DNA from: Arcobacter acticola | GTDB lineage: Bacteria; Campylobacterota; Campylobacteria; Campylobacterales; Arcobacteraceae | NCBI RefSeq assembly: GCF_013177675.1 | Contig: NZ_CP042652.1 | Coordinates: 2,294,001-2,358,000 of the forward strand | Direction of reading: 5' to 3' | DNA length: 64,000 nucleotides | The notes under the pieces: model-generated | Told to the model about the DNA's origin: nothing | What the model saw: the letters and a program-made list of their open reading frames with translations, nothing else | Database searches by the model: none | Position numbers and translations under genes: made by a program | Shown: positions 49,921-60,250 of the stretch, piece by piece | How the letters are laid out: each line of letters begins with the position of its first letter | Position numbering within the stretch: the first letter of the stretch is position 1

Positions 49921-50927
49921 TGACTTTCAACGATATCGATTTTAATAGTAAGACTATTTTAATAACAGGTGGTGCTGGATTTATTGGTTCTAATTTAGCA
50001 TTCTACTTTCAAAACAATTTTCCAATGGCAAAAGTTGTTGTTGTTGATTGTTTTAGAAGTGGAGAAATATTTTCAAATGGAAATTTAAAAAGTTTTGGTC
50101 ATTTTAAAAATTTATTAGGATTCAAAGGAATTGTAATAAGTGGAGATATTAACGACAAAAAATTATTAAAGAACTTAAAATTAAACTATAAATTCGATTA
50201 TATTTTTCATCAAGCAGCAATTTCAGATACAACAGTTAGTGAGCAAGATTTGATGATAAAAACAAATGTAAATGCCTATGAAGATTTATTAAAAATTGCC
50301 ATTAATCATAAAGCAAATATGATATATGCAAGTAGTGCTGCAACTTATGGAGATAGCGATAGATTTGAAGTAGGATATGAGCGAGCAAATAATGCATATG
50401 GATTTTCAAAAGTAATGATGGATAATATTACTTATGAGTATTTAAAAAAAGATTTAGATATTTCAATTGTTGGACTAAAGTATTTCAATGTATATGGACC
50501 AAAAGAATTTTATAAAAATAAAACAGCTTCAATGGTTGTACAATTTGCACATCAAATATTAAAAGGTTTAACTCCAAAATTATTTGAAGGAAGTGATAAA
50601 ATATTAAGAGACTTTATTTATATTGAAGATGTTATTCAAGCAAATATTAAGGCTTGTAATCCTAAACAATCTGGTATTTACAATGTAGGAACGGGAAAAG
50701 CTAGAAGTTTTGAAGATATCGTAAATATTTTACAAAAAGAGTTAGAAATAGATAAGGGGAAAGAGTATATTCCCAATCCTTTTATTGGTGCTTACCAATT
50801 CTTCACTGAGGCAAATATCGAATCTACAAAAGAGAATTTAGGGTATAAACCAAGATATGAAATGGAAGATGGGATAAAATCCTATATACCAGAAATAAAA
50901 AGATTATTCAAAGAAGAAGTTAAATAA
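49920..50927 (+). CDS. hldD: ADP-L-glycero-D-manno-heptose 6-epimerase
   Basis: 335 residues, extended SDR. NADP site TGGAGFIGSN (16-25), YASSAATYGD, catalytic NAYGFSKVMMDN with Tyr and Lys, and KYFNVYGP. Last step of ADP-heptose synthesis for the LOS inner core. Overlaps gmhB and hldE by one base each. Confidence 0.95.
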   Translation: MTFNDIDFNSKTILITGGAGFIGSNLAFYFQNNFPMAKVVVVDCFRSGEIFSNGNLKSFGHFKNLLGFKGIVISGDINDKKLLKNLKLNYKFDYIFHQAAISDTTVSEQDLMIKTNVNAYEDLLKIAINHKANMIYASSAATYGDSDRFEVGYERANNAYGFSKVMMDNITYEYLKKDLDISIVGLKYFNVYGPKEFYKNKTASMVVQFAHQILKGLTPKLFEGSDKILRDFIYIEDVIQANIKACNPKQSGIYNVGTGKARSFEDIVNILQKELEIDKGKEYIPNPFIGAYQFFTEANIESTKENLGYKPRYEMEDGIKSYIPEIKRLFKEEVK

Positions 50928-52362
50928 TGATTAATTTTAAAAATAAAATTCCTAAAATATTAGTAATTGGTGATTTAATGATAGACCATTACTTATGGGG
51001 GAAATGTGAAAGAATTTCACCTGAAGCTCCTGTACAAATAGTGAATATAGATAAAGAGAACTCAGTTTTAGGAGGCGCGGGAAATGTTATAAATAATCTT
51101 CGTGCACTTGAATCTAATGTAGATGTATTAAGTGTTATTGGAAATGACACTACAGCAAAAGAGTTAGAGGCTTTATTAGAAAGTATAGAAGTTAAATCAG
51201 ATATGTTGATTATTGAACAAAATAGAAAAACATCTAAAAAAAGTCGTTTAATAGCTTCTCAACAACAAGTTCTTCGATATGATAATGAAAGTATCGAAGA
51301 TATTTCAAGTAGTAGTGAAACACAAATTATTAATAAATTATCAGCAATTATTTTAAATTATGATGTTGTGATACTGTCAGATTATGGTAAAGGTGTTTTA
51401 ACAACAAAATTAACTCAAGAGATTATTTCTATTTCAAATAAAAATAATGTAAAAGTCTTTGTTGATCCAAAAGGTAAAGATTATAGTAAATACAAAGGTG
51501 CTTATACTCTAACTCCAAATAAAAAAGAAGCCATAGAAGCAACCAATATTCTTATAAACGATAATGAAAGTTTAGAAAATGCAATCAAAAAACTAAAAGA
51601 TGAATGTGAATTAGAAGTTTCACTTATTACACTTAGTGAAAGTGGAATTGCAATATTTGATGATAATCTTAGAATTAAACCAACAGTTGCAAGAGAAGTT
51701 TATGATGTAACAGGAGCCGGAGATACAGTTATTGCTTCTATTGCATTTGCTATTGCAAATCATATGAAAATAGATGATGCAATACAATTTGCAAATCTTG
51801 CAGCTGGTGTTGTTGTAGGGAAAATTGGAAGTGCAACTGCCTCACTTGATGAAATCTATAAATATGAATCAAGTTTAAATAAATCAAACTCTTCTTCTCA
51901 TATAAAATCATTTGAAGAAATTGAAATTTTGGCTAAAAACTTCATGATAAAAGAAAGAAAATCATATTTACAAATGGTTGTTTTGATATTTTACACGCAG
52001 GTCATGTTAAATATCTTGAAGAGGCTAAAAGTTATGGGGATATTTTAATTTTAGGATTAAATGCAGATTCTTCAGTAAGAAAACTAAAAGGCCCAACAAG
52101 ACCTATAAACAATCAAGATGATAGAGCATATATTCTGGCCTCTTTAGAATCTGTTGATTATGTGGTGATTTTTGAAGAAGAAACTCCCTATGAACTAATA
52201 AAATTAATACAACCTCATGTTTTAGTAAAAGGTGGAGATTATGAAGGTAAAGAAGTAGTAGGACAAGATATTGCTCAAGAATTAAGACTAGTTCAATTTG
52301 TAAATGGGAAAAGTACAAGTAAAATAATCCAAAGGATTCAAAATAATGAAACAAACAATTAA
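50927..52362 (+). pseudogene. hldE: Bifunctional heptose kinase/adenylyltransferase, frameshifted
   Basis: The kinase domain is complete: DLMIDHYLWGKCERISPEAP at the start, GGAGNVINNL, and the anion hole TGAGDTVIA near residue 264. After KNFMIKER the frame goes wrong and stops at 52048. The adenylyltransferase domain (FTNGCFDILHAGHVKYLEE, LNADSSVRKLKG, VKGGDYEGKEVVG) continues in the -1 frame to TAA 52362. The shift lies in AAAGAAAGAAAATC at about 51950-51963; one extra base there would restore the protein (about 478 residues). No new start is visible for the second domain. Either the gene is damaged, the domains are made by recoding, or there is a sequence error. Confidence 0.8.
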
Positions 52363-52912
52363 AAACGAATTTTTATCTCACCTCGAAGTTATAAATTTAA
52401 CAATTGAAACTATGCAAGATAAACTTGAACAAGCTTCTTTATTAGTAGTAGAAACACTAAAAAATGGTAATAAAATTCTTTTATGTGGAAATGGTGGAAG
52501 TGCAGCTGATGCACAACACATAGCAGCTGAACTAGTAGGAAGATATAAAAGTGATAGACGAGGTCTTCCTGCGATTGCACTTACAACTGATACAAGCATA
52601 TTAACATCTGTTGGAAATGATTATGGATATGAAAAAATTTTTGACAGACAAGTTGAAGCACTAGCAAATAAAGGTGATTTAATTATTGGGATTAGTACAA
52701 GCGGAAATAGTAAAAATATTGTTAATGTATTAAAACTTGGACGAGAGTTAGATTGTAAAACAGTAGGTTTTTCTGGATATAAGGGAGGAATTATGAATGA
52801 ATTTTGTGATATAAATTTAATCGTTCCTTCAAATAATACTCCTCGCATTCAGGAGATGCATATTTTATTTGGACATATTATTTGTCAGATTGTGGATGAT
52901 GAATTGAGTTAA
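52346..52912 (+). CDS. gmhA: Phosphoheptose isomerase
   Basis: 188 residues, SIS fold. Converts sedoheptulose 7-phosphate to D-glycero-D-manno-heptose 7-phosphate, the first heptose step. [20 protein letters not shown], then [29 protein letters not shown] and [10 protein letters not shown] with metal-ligand His. Overlaps hldE by 17 bases. A hairpin AATTAAGAT-TATT-ATCTTAATT follows. Confidence 0.95.
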   Translation: MKQTIKNEFLSHLEVINLTIETMQDKLEQASLLVVETLKNGNKILLCGNGGSAADAQHIAAELVGRYKSDRRGLPAIALTTDTSILTSVGNDYGYEKIFDRQVEALANKGDLIIGISTSGNSKNIVNVLKLGRELDCKTVGFSGYKGGIMNEFCDINLIVPSNNTPRIQEMHILFGHIICQIVDDELS

Positions 52913-52921
52913 TATAAATAA

Positions 52922-52943
52922 AATTAAGATTATTATCTTAATT
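52922..52943 (+). terminator. Hairpin after gmhA
   Basis: AATTAAGAT, loop TATT, ATCTTAATT, ten bases past the stop, followed by ATTTGAT. AT-only stem, so weak. Confidence 0.5.
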
Positions 52944-53077
52944 ATTTGATAAGTAAATAGAACAGTTTCTCAATTTTATTTCTTGACAAAGATATTATCT
53001 TATTCTTAAAATATTTATAATAGCTGAATAATTATTATGATAATATTCCAACCATTTAACTTTAAAAGATTATAAAA

Positions 53078-54322
53078 ATGCCCATAATATTACAAAAATT
53101 AAAAAATATTCCTAGAATCGACTATATAAACTATTTAATATTACTTTATGCTTTTACTTTAAGTTTTCCAAGTGAAATAAAAAGAGTAATTGCAATATTT
53201 ATGATAATACTATGGATTACAGACAAAACAAAATATGATTTTAAATTACCAAAAACAAATATATTTTTATTTTTTTGGATATTTATAGGATATTGTTTAG
53301 TATCTTACTTCTGGAGTGATGTTAGTTTTCATGAAGCATTAAAATATATTAAAAGATATTGGTACTATTTACCTATATTTATAATTTTCAAATATCTAAA
53401 AAAAGAATATTTTGAATATGCAATAAGTTTTTTTCTTTTTGGAATGTTTATTAGTGAAATTTTGTCTTATGGAAATTTTTTTTCTTTTTGGAAAATTGGT
53501 TTTGGTAGACCACATGATCCTACTGTATTTATGCAACATACACTTTATAGTATATTTTTATCTGTATGTGCTATTTTTTTACTTTCTAAAATAATTTATG
53601 AAGAAGACACTAAAAAGAGGATGATTTATTTATTCTTTTTTACTACAGTAACAATAAACTTACTTATAGGTTCTGGAAGAACAGGTTATTTTACTTTATC
53701 TATTACTTTAATTATTGTTATAATTTTTATTTATAAAACTAAATTAAAAATAATTCTTACCACGATCGTTCTCCTTTCAATAGTGTTATTTTTATCATAC
53801 AATCTATCACCAAATTTCAAAAATAGAATTTCTTCTATTAACTCTGATATTACAAAAGTAATTAACAATTCTAACTACAGTACTCCAATTGGAGCAAGAA
53901 TTGGTTTATGGATTATTGCAAAAGAAATAACAAAAGATAATTTATTATTTGGGTTAGGCATAGCCGATAATATAAATAAAAAAAATGAATATATAACAAC
54001 TAACAAATTAACAAATTTTAATTATGTTGAAGAGTTAGTACATTTTCACAATAATTTTCTTGAGATAATTACTCAATTTGGGATAGTAGGATTAGCTTTA
54101 TTTATTTATTTATTTTTTTTGATTGCTAAAATCGAAATAAAAGATAAAACTATTTATGTATTAAAAATTTCAACTCTAAGCATTTTTTTATTAGGTAGCT
54201 TGAGTGATATGTTATTTTATTTAAATGATACAATGTTCTTATTTTCATTTGCTATTGGAATTATACTAGCAAAATATAAATTAGAAGATCAAGATAGAAA
54301 ATTACTTATTAATCAAGGATAA
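53078..54322 (+). CDS. O-antigen ligase / Wzy-like membrane protein
   Basis: 414 residues, about ten membrane segments, with a large external loop (about 250-315) containing SSINSDITK and YSTPIGARIGLW and the conserved VHFHNNFLEIITQFGIVGL, as in WaaL-type ligases. It would join glycan to lipid A core or polymerise it. Convergent with and overlapping the next gene by 21 bases. A promoter-like TTGACA (52983-52988) and TAAAAT pair lies upstream. Confidence 0.8.
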   Translation: MPIILQKLKNIPRIDYINYLILLYAFTLSFPSEIKRVIAIFMIILWITDKTKYDFKLPKTNIFLFFWIFIGYCLVSYFWSDVSFHEALKYIKRYWYYLPIFIIFKYLKKEYFEYAISFFLFGMFISEILSYGNFFSFWKIGFGRPHDPTVFMQHTLYSIFLSVCAIFLLSKIIYEEDTKKRMIYLFFFTTVTINLLIGSGRTGYFTLSITLIIVIIFIYKTKLKIILTTIVLLSIVLFLSYNLSPNFKNRISSINSDITKVINNSNYSTPIGARIGLWIIAKEITKDNLLFGLGIADNINKKNEYITTNKLTNFNYVEELVHFHNNFLEIITQFGIVGLALFIYLFFLIAKIEIKDKTIYVLKISTLSIFLLGSLSDMLFYLNDTMFLFSFAIGIILAKYKLEDQDRKLLINQG

Positions 54323-55414
54323 ATACTGATTAATAACATTATCTTCATTAAACTTACTAATGTATTCAGCTTTTATATTGATAGTATTTTCTATAACTTG
54401 ATTCATTTTTAATGCTAAATCATCAGAATCATTAACTTTTACTAAATACTTTGATAATTCTCCAACTAAAATTTCACTTGGACCTGATATACAGTTTGTT
54501 GAAACAACAGGGGTATCTAAGATTAAAGATTCAATTAATACTGTTGGTAGACCTTCTCTTTCAGAAGATAAAACTAAAAATTTTGCTTTTTTAATAATTG
54601 GATAAGGATTTCTTTTAAATCCCAAAATTATTACTTTATTTTGTAATCCTCTATTATTAATCATTTCAATTATCTCTTTTGTTGGATTACATAATAAAAT
54701 TAATTTTAATTTAATTTCAGATTTTTTATAAGCATCAAGAAGAATATCATATCGTTTAACTGGCCTGAATGCTGAAGCACTTAATATATAATCCTCTTCA
54801 ATTATATCAATCTTCTCATTGGCTTTTTTTATAATTTCTCCAAAATTAAAAGGATTATATATGCATATAATAGACTTATATTCAACTTCTAATTTATTTA
54901 AATCTTCTTCAATTTTATTTGAAACAATAATTAATTTTTTATTTTTATATATTTGTCTATAAAGTTCATATTTTTTCTTAGCACGAGCATATTTTCCTTT
55001 TGATTTAAATTCTTCAATTTCTTGAAAATAAGAAGTATGTATGCAAAAATAAACATTGTTTCTAGTTGAATATTGTAAAACTCTATCAGATCCCGGTAAA
55101 TTTGATAGTATTAGATCAAAATTCTGATTTTCTTCTTTTTCAATAAAGACTATCTTCTTTTCTAGAAGATAATGTAATCTTTGATCACCCATAAATGAAA
55201 ATAGTTTATGATATTTCCTATTCGTTGTTAAACTTATGATTTTACTTTTTTCCTTCTCTAATAAATCATAACAAATAATATCTTCCAATAAAAAAATATA
55301 CACATTATGTCCAAATTTCTCAAACATATTAAATAAATTTAAAACTACTTTTTCAGCTCCACTTCCTGCAAGATTTGTAACAACTAATCCAATTAATTTA
55401 TTATTTTGCATCAT
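54302..55414 (-). CDS. Glycosyltransferase family 4
   Basis: 370 residues, GT-B fold. N-terminal NLAGSGAEKVVLNLFNMFEK, linker YILSASAFRPVKRYDILLDA, and the donor site SSEREGLPTVLIESLILDTP. Last gene of the long minus-strand glycan operon, overlapping its upstream neighbour by 14 bases. Confidence 0.85.
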   Translation of the reverse strand: MMQNNKLIGLVVTNLAGSGAEKVVLNLFNMFEKFGHNVYIFLLEDIICYDLLEKEKSKIISLTTNRKYHKLFSFMGDQRLHYLLEKKIVFIEKEENQNFDLILSNLPGSDRVLQYSTRNNVYFCIHTSYFQEIEEFKSKGKYARAKKKYELYRQIYKNKKLIIVSNKIEEDLNKLEVEYKSIICIYNPFNFGEIIKKANEKIDIIEEDYILSASAFRPVKRYDILLDAYKKSEIKLKLILLCNPTKEIIEMINNRGLQNKVIILGFKRNPYPIIKKAKFLVLSSEREGLPTVLIESLILDTPVVSTNCISGPSEILVGELSKYLVKVNDSDDLALKMNQVIENTINIKAEYISKFNEDNVINQYLSLINK

Positions 55415-56429
55415 ATTTTCCTAAAATTAAATTTATTTCATCAAACATAAATTCTATTTGTTGATTAGCCGTAATAATATAATCATCAATTTTATTTAGT
55501 TCTTCTTTTGAAAAAGAATTATAATCATTTTTTACTCTTTCAATATCATTTAGTTTTTTTATATCAATAATTCTTATTTTATCCAAACCTATATCACTCA
55601 ATAATGATTCAATTTTAAAAGTATTTGAAGATAACGCAATAAAAGGTACTTGAAAATGTAAAGATAAACAAATTGCATGAAATCTTGCAGATATTAAAAA
55701 ATTAGAATTTCTAATATTTTTTAATAAATCATCTTCATTATTTACAAGTATAAATCTTTTATATTTATATTTAAGACTCATAAATTTCTCGATGAAAGAT
55801 CCATAATAATTAAAAAAATTAAATTTTAATTTTTTTAAAAAACCATTTAAGTTACTATATTTTTTAAATGGTGCAATTATTGGAATAAAAACTATTTCAT
55901 TGTTTTCTGCAATTCTATATAATTCTTCTGATTTTTTAATATCATGGCTATCCGTAATATATATCTTTTTTTCATTTAATTGTTGATAATTTTTTTTCAA
56001 AGTATAAAAAGTCATATCAGGTACAACTACAGAATCAATGTTGTTTTTTTCTAACTCTTTTTTGCTAAATGTTTCTCTAACATAAATTTTCTCAAATTTT
56101 GAAACTAATTTTGAAAATTTTTCAGAATTATTCTGATAAGTCATATTTATCAAAAAACAAGGCTTATTCGTATAATCTACAATTTCTAATAAAGAATATG
56201 CATAATCACTATCATCATGTATTGTTCCCTCTGCATTTATTATTACTCCATCAGATTGATTCAAACTATTTAAAAAAGTTTTATTACTCTTCCAATCTTT
56301 TCCTATTGGATTTGTAGCAAGTAATTTTATATCTCTTTTTTCTAAATTTCTTTTTATATTTTCTATAACTATATTACAACCATGATGATTTTCAAATGAA
56401 GTATCATTTAATAAAACTACACTTTTCAA
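55401..56429 (-). CDS. Polysaccharide pyruvyl transferase family protein
   Basis: 342 residues. N-terminal LLNDTSFENHHGCNIVIENI and VIINAEGTIHDDS, and C-terminal LISARFHAICLSLHFQVPFI are features of the PssM/WcaK pyruvyltransferase family. It could add pyruvate or another acidic group to the surface glycan. Coupled to both neighbours. Confidence 0.75.
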   Translation of the reverse strand: MKSVVLLNDTSFENHHGCNIVIENIKRNLEKRDIKLLATNPIGKDWKSNKTFLNSLNQSDGVIINAEGTIHDDSDYAYSLLEIVDYTNKPCFLINMTYQNNSEKFSKLVSKFEKIYVRETFSKKELEKNNIDSVVVPDMTFYTLKKNYQQLNEKKIYITDSHDIKKSEELYRIAENNEIVFIPIIAPFKKYSNLNGFLKKLKFNFFNYYGSFIEKFMSLKYKYKRFILVNNEDDLLKNIRNSNFLISARFHAICLSLHFQVPFIALSSNTFKIESLLSDIGLDKIRIIDIKKLNDIERVKNDYNSFSKEELNKIDDYIITANQQIEFMFDEINLILGKYDAK

Positions 56430-56430
56430 A

Positions 56431-57417
56431 TTAATTTACCTTTATTAATGGGATTTTTTTCTCTATATAATTTTTATATAAATTTGTATACTCTAAAATT
56501 TGATTCTCTTTTTGTAATTGTGTTTTATCTAATTCAATCACATTAAGAAATTTTATATCATACAAATAGCCTAATGTTTCTAGAGCTGTTGATCGAATTG
56601 TTATTAAACCTAAAGGTTTCTTTTGATGTTGGGAAATTGCTAATTCTAAAATTGTAAGAAATTTTTTCAATTCAAAGCCATATTTTATAGATAATTCTCT
56701 TAAATAATCTATATCTTCATATCTATGAGGAACATAAATTATTTTATATTCTTTAAAATATTCTATTGTATTTTTTAATATATCTTCGAAATACTCTTTT
56801 TTTATATAACTATTAATTAAGTTTGAGCCTATAAAAAATATCTCCTTATTTTCAAGTAAATTATCAATTGATTTTTTAAAATCTCTATAATCATTTTTTA
56901 TGATTTTATTGTTTAATAAATAAGAATCTAAATCAAAAAATGTAAAAATTTTTAATTTTTCAATAAAATTTAAATTAAATTTTCTTCCTAGTATATTATT
57001 TACTATAGTATTTTTAAATTTATTTTTATAAGTACTATTTTTAATATTATTTGCAATTAAAAATGTTTCATTCCCATCATCAATTAATATGTTATTTTTT
57101 GATTTTATCTGATTTACTGAATGTATAATATAAGATGTAATTAAGCCAAAAAAACAATATTCAACATTTTTATATTTTCTTAATAAATTAGTTAATATAA
57201 AAGAGTAAAAAATCCTAGTAAAAAAATTTAATTTAATAAAATAGACTTTTTCCCATGACAACTCTTTTAAAATTTCTTGAAAAAGATTTTTATCTACTTC
57301 ATTTTTATATATACATATCAAAATATTGGAACCATTTATATTAAATCTCTTAATTGCTTCAATACAATTAAATAATTGAAAAGGAGTTCTTATTAAAGAA
57401 ATTGATTGTTTATTCAT
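56431..57417 (-). CDS. Putative GT52/polysialyltransferase-like glycosyltransferase
   Basis: 328 residues, not securely recognised. SLIRTPFQLFNCIEAIKRF at the start, ILIDDGNETF near residue 111 and YVPHRYEDIDYL with TIRSTALETLGYLY further on recall the D/E-D-G and HP motifs of sialyltransferase-type enzymes (GT52 and polysialyltransferase-like). No sialic-acid synthesis genes are in the window, so the sugar is unknown. One base before the pyruvyltransferase-like gene and overlapping the ELM1 gene by 4. Confidence 0.5.
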   Translation of the reverse strand: MNKQSISLIRTPFQLFNCIEAIKRFNINGSNILICIYKNEVDKNLFQEILKELSWEKVYFIKLNFFTRIFYSFILTNLLRKYKNVEYCFFGLITSYIIHSVNQIKSKNNILIDDGNETFLIANNIKNSTYKNKFKNTIVNNILGRKFNLNFIEKLKIFTFFDLDSYLLNNKIIKNDYRDFKKSIDNLLENKEIFFIGSNLINSYIKKEYFEDILKNTIEYFKEYKIIYVPHRYEDIDYLRELSIKYGFELKKFLTILELAISQHQKKPLGLITIRSTALETLGYLYDIKFLNVIELDKTQLQKENQILEYTNLYKNYIEKKIPLIKVN

Positions 57418-58418
57418 CTAAATTCTTTCTTAATAAAATTTCTAAATTCACAATTAATATTTTTATTATTAAATTCATGTCTATTATCGTGTAAAGAGAA
57501 ATTTTTTATTCTTATAATTTGATTATTTAATTCAAATTTTTTTAATATACTTTTATAATTTTCATCTGCATCTGAATATTCATTTCCAATTGTAAAAACC
57601 TTTTTTGATGAAGAAATAGCTTCACTTATCATTGAAGAACTTTCTTCTGTAACAAAAATAGCTTCACTTAAACCAAAGAAAGGTAACAAAATTTTTTCCT
57701 CTTTCTTGTTATATGCTACAAAATAAGAGTAATATTCTTTTAACATTTTCTCTAACTTATTCTCTATTTCAAGCGGCGTTCTTCTTGAAGTTGTGATAAG
57801 CCATTTAATATTCTTATCTTTTGATATTTTTTTTACAAAATTTATTAAATCATCATAAAATTTATTATCATATTTGTACCCAGCACCATTTCCACCTATT
57901 AACAAAGTATAATATTTTTGATTTATATCTAAATTATTTAATTTTAAAAACTCATTTGATTTTTCTAATAACTTCTCTTTTGTTATTGTATTTGGTGCAA
58001 CATCTAAAATAATTTGATTTTTATACCCCAAATCAATTACAGTTGTAATATTTGTAAAAAGTTCTTCTTTTAAGCCTCTTAATGCTCCATTTAAAATATT
58101 TTTACATTTATAAATTTTTGCAAACCATGCGTTTAAATTTGAAGTATTTCCACCTGTTGAAATAATTAAATCTGGTATATTTTTTGGTATAGAATAATTC
58201 TTATAAAAAAAAGAAAGATATTTTAAACTATTTTGTGTAAAAAGCTTAGGAAAAGTATTTAATAAAAATCTCAATATTTTTCTAGTCAATTTTGATTTTA
58301 TTTCTATTTGTATATACTCAACTTCTAAATCATTAGACATTTCTTTTAAATATAATACCAATCCCTCTGTTTGATTGTAGTGACCTGGTTTGTCATCTTT
58401 TATTACTAATACTTTCAT
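57414..58418 (-). CDS. ELM1/DUF1022 family protein, paralogue 1
   Basis: 334 residues. Family motifs: KDDKPGHYNQTEG at the start, ISTGGNTS, LLIGGNGAGYKYD, TTSRRTPLEIE and VTEESSSMISEAI. This GT-B-like family includes the plant mitochondrial ELM1 and uncharacterised bacterial proteins in envelope-glycan loci. Activity unproven; a glycosyltransferase role is likely here. A second member lies at 62644-63522. Confidence 0.78.
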   Translation of the reverse strand: MKVLVIKDDKPGHYNQTEGLVLYLKEMSNDLEVEYIQIEIKSKLTRKILRFLLNTFPKLFTQNSLKYLSFFYKNYSIPKNIPDLIISTGGNTSNLNAWFAKIYKCKNILNGALRGLKEELFTNITTVIDLGYKNQIILDVAPNTITKEKLLEKSNEFLKLNNLDINQKYYTLLIGGNGAGYKYDNKFYDDLINFVKKISKDKNIKWLITTSRRTPLEIENKLEKMLKEYYSYFVAYNKKEEKILLPFFGLSEAIFVTEESSSMISEAISSSKKVFTIGNEYSDADENYKSILKKFELNNQIIRIKNFSLHDNRHEFNNKNINCEFRNFIKKEFR

Positions 58419-59434
58419 TATCTTAAAACTTTTTTATAAACTGAAATAGTTTCATTTACCATATTTTCTATTGTAAATTTATTTTGTGCATAATCAAATT
58501 TCTCTTGAAAATCTGCTACTACTTCATTATAATTATCTTTTACATATCCTATTTTACTTGAAAGATCATTTACATCTGAAAAATGAGTAATATATTTTTT
58601 TCCAAGAAGTTTTTCCATATCAGAAACAGGAGTTGAAATAAATGGAGTTTTACAAAACATAGTTTCAACAAATGTGTAAGGAAATCCTTCATTATCAGAA
58701 GACATAACAAATAATGATGATGATGAAATAATTTCTTTAACTTCATTATTTACTAAATTACCAGTGAAAGTTACTTTATTCTCAATATTTAATCTTGTTA
58801 CTTCATTTCTTAAATTATTTTCTTCTTCTCCTGAACCTACTAAAATCAAGTGTAAATCTAAATTCTTGATAGCTGATAATATTAATTCAAATCTTTTTAC
58901 CTTTGTCAATCTTGCAACACTACAAATTATAAATTTATCTTTTTCAATATTATATTTAGAATAAAGATCTATTTTTAAATTTTCATCATAATTAAATGAA
59001 ATTCCGTTGTATATAGTAACTTTATTTTTTGTTTTCAGATTTTTTCCAATATTATCTGAAACAGTAATCACAAAATTACTTTTTTCAAACGCTGATAAAT
59101 TCTTTTTATAATTATGTAAAGTAGAAACTATTTTAGTGTTAATAAATGATTTTATTTTAGTCACCATTGAAGTTGCTTTATTAGCTTGAGTATGAATAAT
59201 GTCAAAATTCTCTTTTTTTAGTATTTTATAAAGTTTAAATAAAATAAAAAAATTATTTCTGCTTTTTGATAAATCAAGGGGAATGAATTTTATATTTTCA
59301 AAAGATTCTTTAAAATCTTCATGAGCAATTACAGTTACATCAAAACCTCTATTTACTAACTGTTTTGATAATTCTATAGTGTGTTTTTCTAAACCACCAT
59401 CTTCATTTCCTGCAAGAATTTGACATATTTTCAT
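58418..59434 (-). CDS. Glycosyltransferase family 4
   Basis: 338 residues. ILAGNEDGGLEKHTIELSKQ at the start, ICSVARLTKVKRFELILSAI as linker and SSDNEGFPYTFVETMFCKTP as donor site. Coupled to its neighbours by overlaps of 1 and 4 bases. Confidence 0.87.
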   Translation of the reverse strand: MKICQILAGNEDGGLEKHTIELSKQLVNRGFDVTVIAHEDFKESFENIKFIPLDLSKSRNNFFILFKLYKILKKENFDIIHTQANKATSMVTKIKSFINTKIVSTLHNYKKNLSAFEKSNFVITVSDNIGKNLKTKNKVTIYNGISFNYDENLKIDLYSKYNIEKDKFIICSVARLTKVKRFELILSAIKNLDLHLILVGSGEEENNLRNEVTRLNIENKVTFTGNLVNNEVKEIISSSSLFVMSSDNEGFPYTFVETMFCKTPFISTPVSDMEKLLGKKYITHFSDVNDLSSKIGYVKDNYNEVVADFQEKFDYAQNKFTIENMVNETISVYKKVLR

Positions 59435-60249
59435 TTTAGCAAACCTCTTAATCCTCTTTTTAATTTAATTTTAAAGGCAAACATATTATCTTTACCGCTT
59501 ATTGTAATTCTTTTTAACTCAAATAAATCTAATTTTGTCAAATCATCTATACCTTTTGTTGTAGTCGTTGCATTTGTATAAGCCAATTCTACAACTAACT
59601 TTATATCTTCTTTATCATACAAACCAAAAGGATAACAAAAGGAATTACATTTTGTATTGAACTTCTTTTCTATTTCTAATTTAGAATTTCTTATTTCATC
59701 TATTTTTTGTTCTTTATCTAAAGTTGGTAAATTATCATGTGTCATAGTATGAGAACCAATTTCAATCAAACCAGAATTTATTAATTCAACAATTTGTTCA
59801 TCCAATAATTTTGGTTCATTTTTCAATTCACCAGTACTATTTTTCTTTTTCCTTTTTGATGACCACTCCCTATCATGTCTGTCAATAACAAGATAAATTG
59901 TAGCTTTAGCATTATATTTTTTTAAAATAGGGAAAGCATTTGTAAAATTATCTTCATAACCATCATCAAAAGTTATTGCAATTGATTTACTTGGTAAATT
60001 ATCTTTTTTTTCTATTAATTCGCTCATAGTAAAAAAAGTCCAATTATTATAACTCAAATATTTTATCTGATTTTCGAACTCTGTAGGTGTTACTCTAAGA
60101 CCATTAAATTTTGCATTTTTTTTATGCTTAGAAATCATATGATACATTAAAATTCTAGGATAATTATAATCTATAGTTTTAGTCCACCAGGCATACTTAT
60201 ATGAATAATATATAAAAATAAATACTGGTATTAAAAGTAATATCTCCAA
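59431..60249 (-). CDS. Membrane-anchored polysaccharide deacetylase
   Basis: 272 residues. An N-terminal membrane helix (3-20), then a NodB domain: RILMYHMI, ITFDDGYEDN with Asp95 and Asp96, and IGSHTMTHDNL with metal-binding His167 and His171, later SFCYPFGLYD. Likely removes acetyl groups from the glycan at the periplasmic side of the membrane. An insert rich in Lys (about 130-146) is unusual. Confidence 0.85.
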   Translation of the reverse strand: MEILLLIPVFIFIYYSYKYAWWTKTIDYNYPRILMYHMISKHKKNAKFNGLRVTPTEFENQIKYLSYNNWTFFTMSELIEKKDNLPSKSIAITFDDGYEDNFTNAFPILKKYNAKATIYLVIDRHDREWSSKRKKKNSTGELKNEPKLLDEQIVELINSGLIEIGSHTMTHDNLPTLDKEQKIDEIRNSKLEIEKKFNTKCNSFCYPFGLYDKEDIKLVVELAYTNATTTTKGIDDLTKLDLFELKRITISGKDNMFAFKIKLKRGLRGLLK

Positions 60250-60250
60250 A

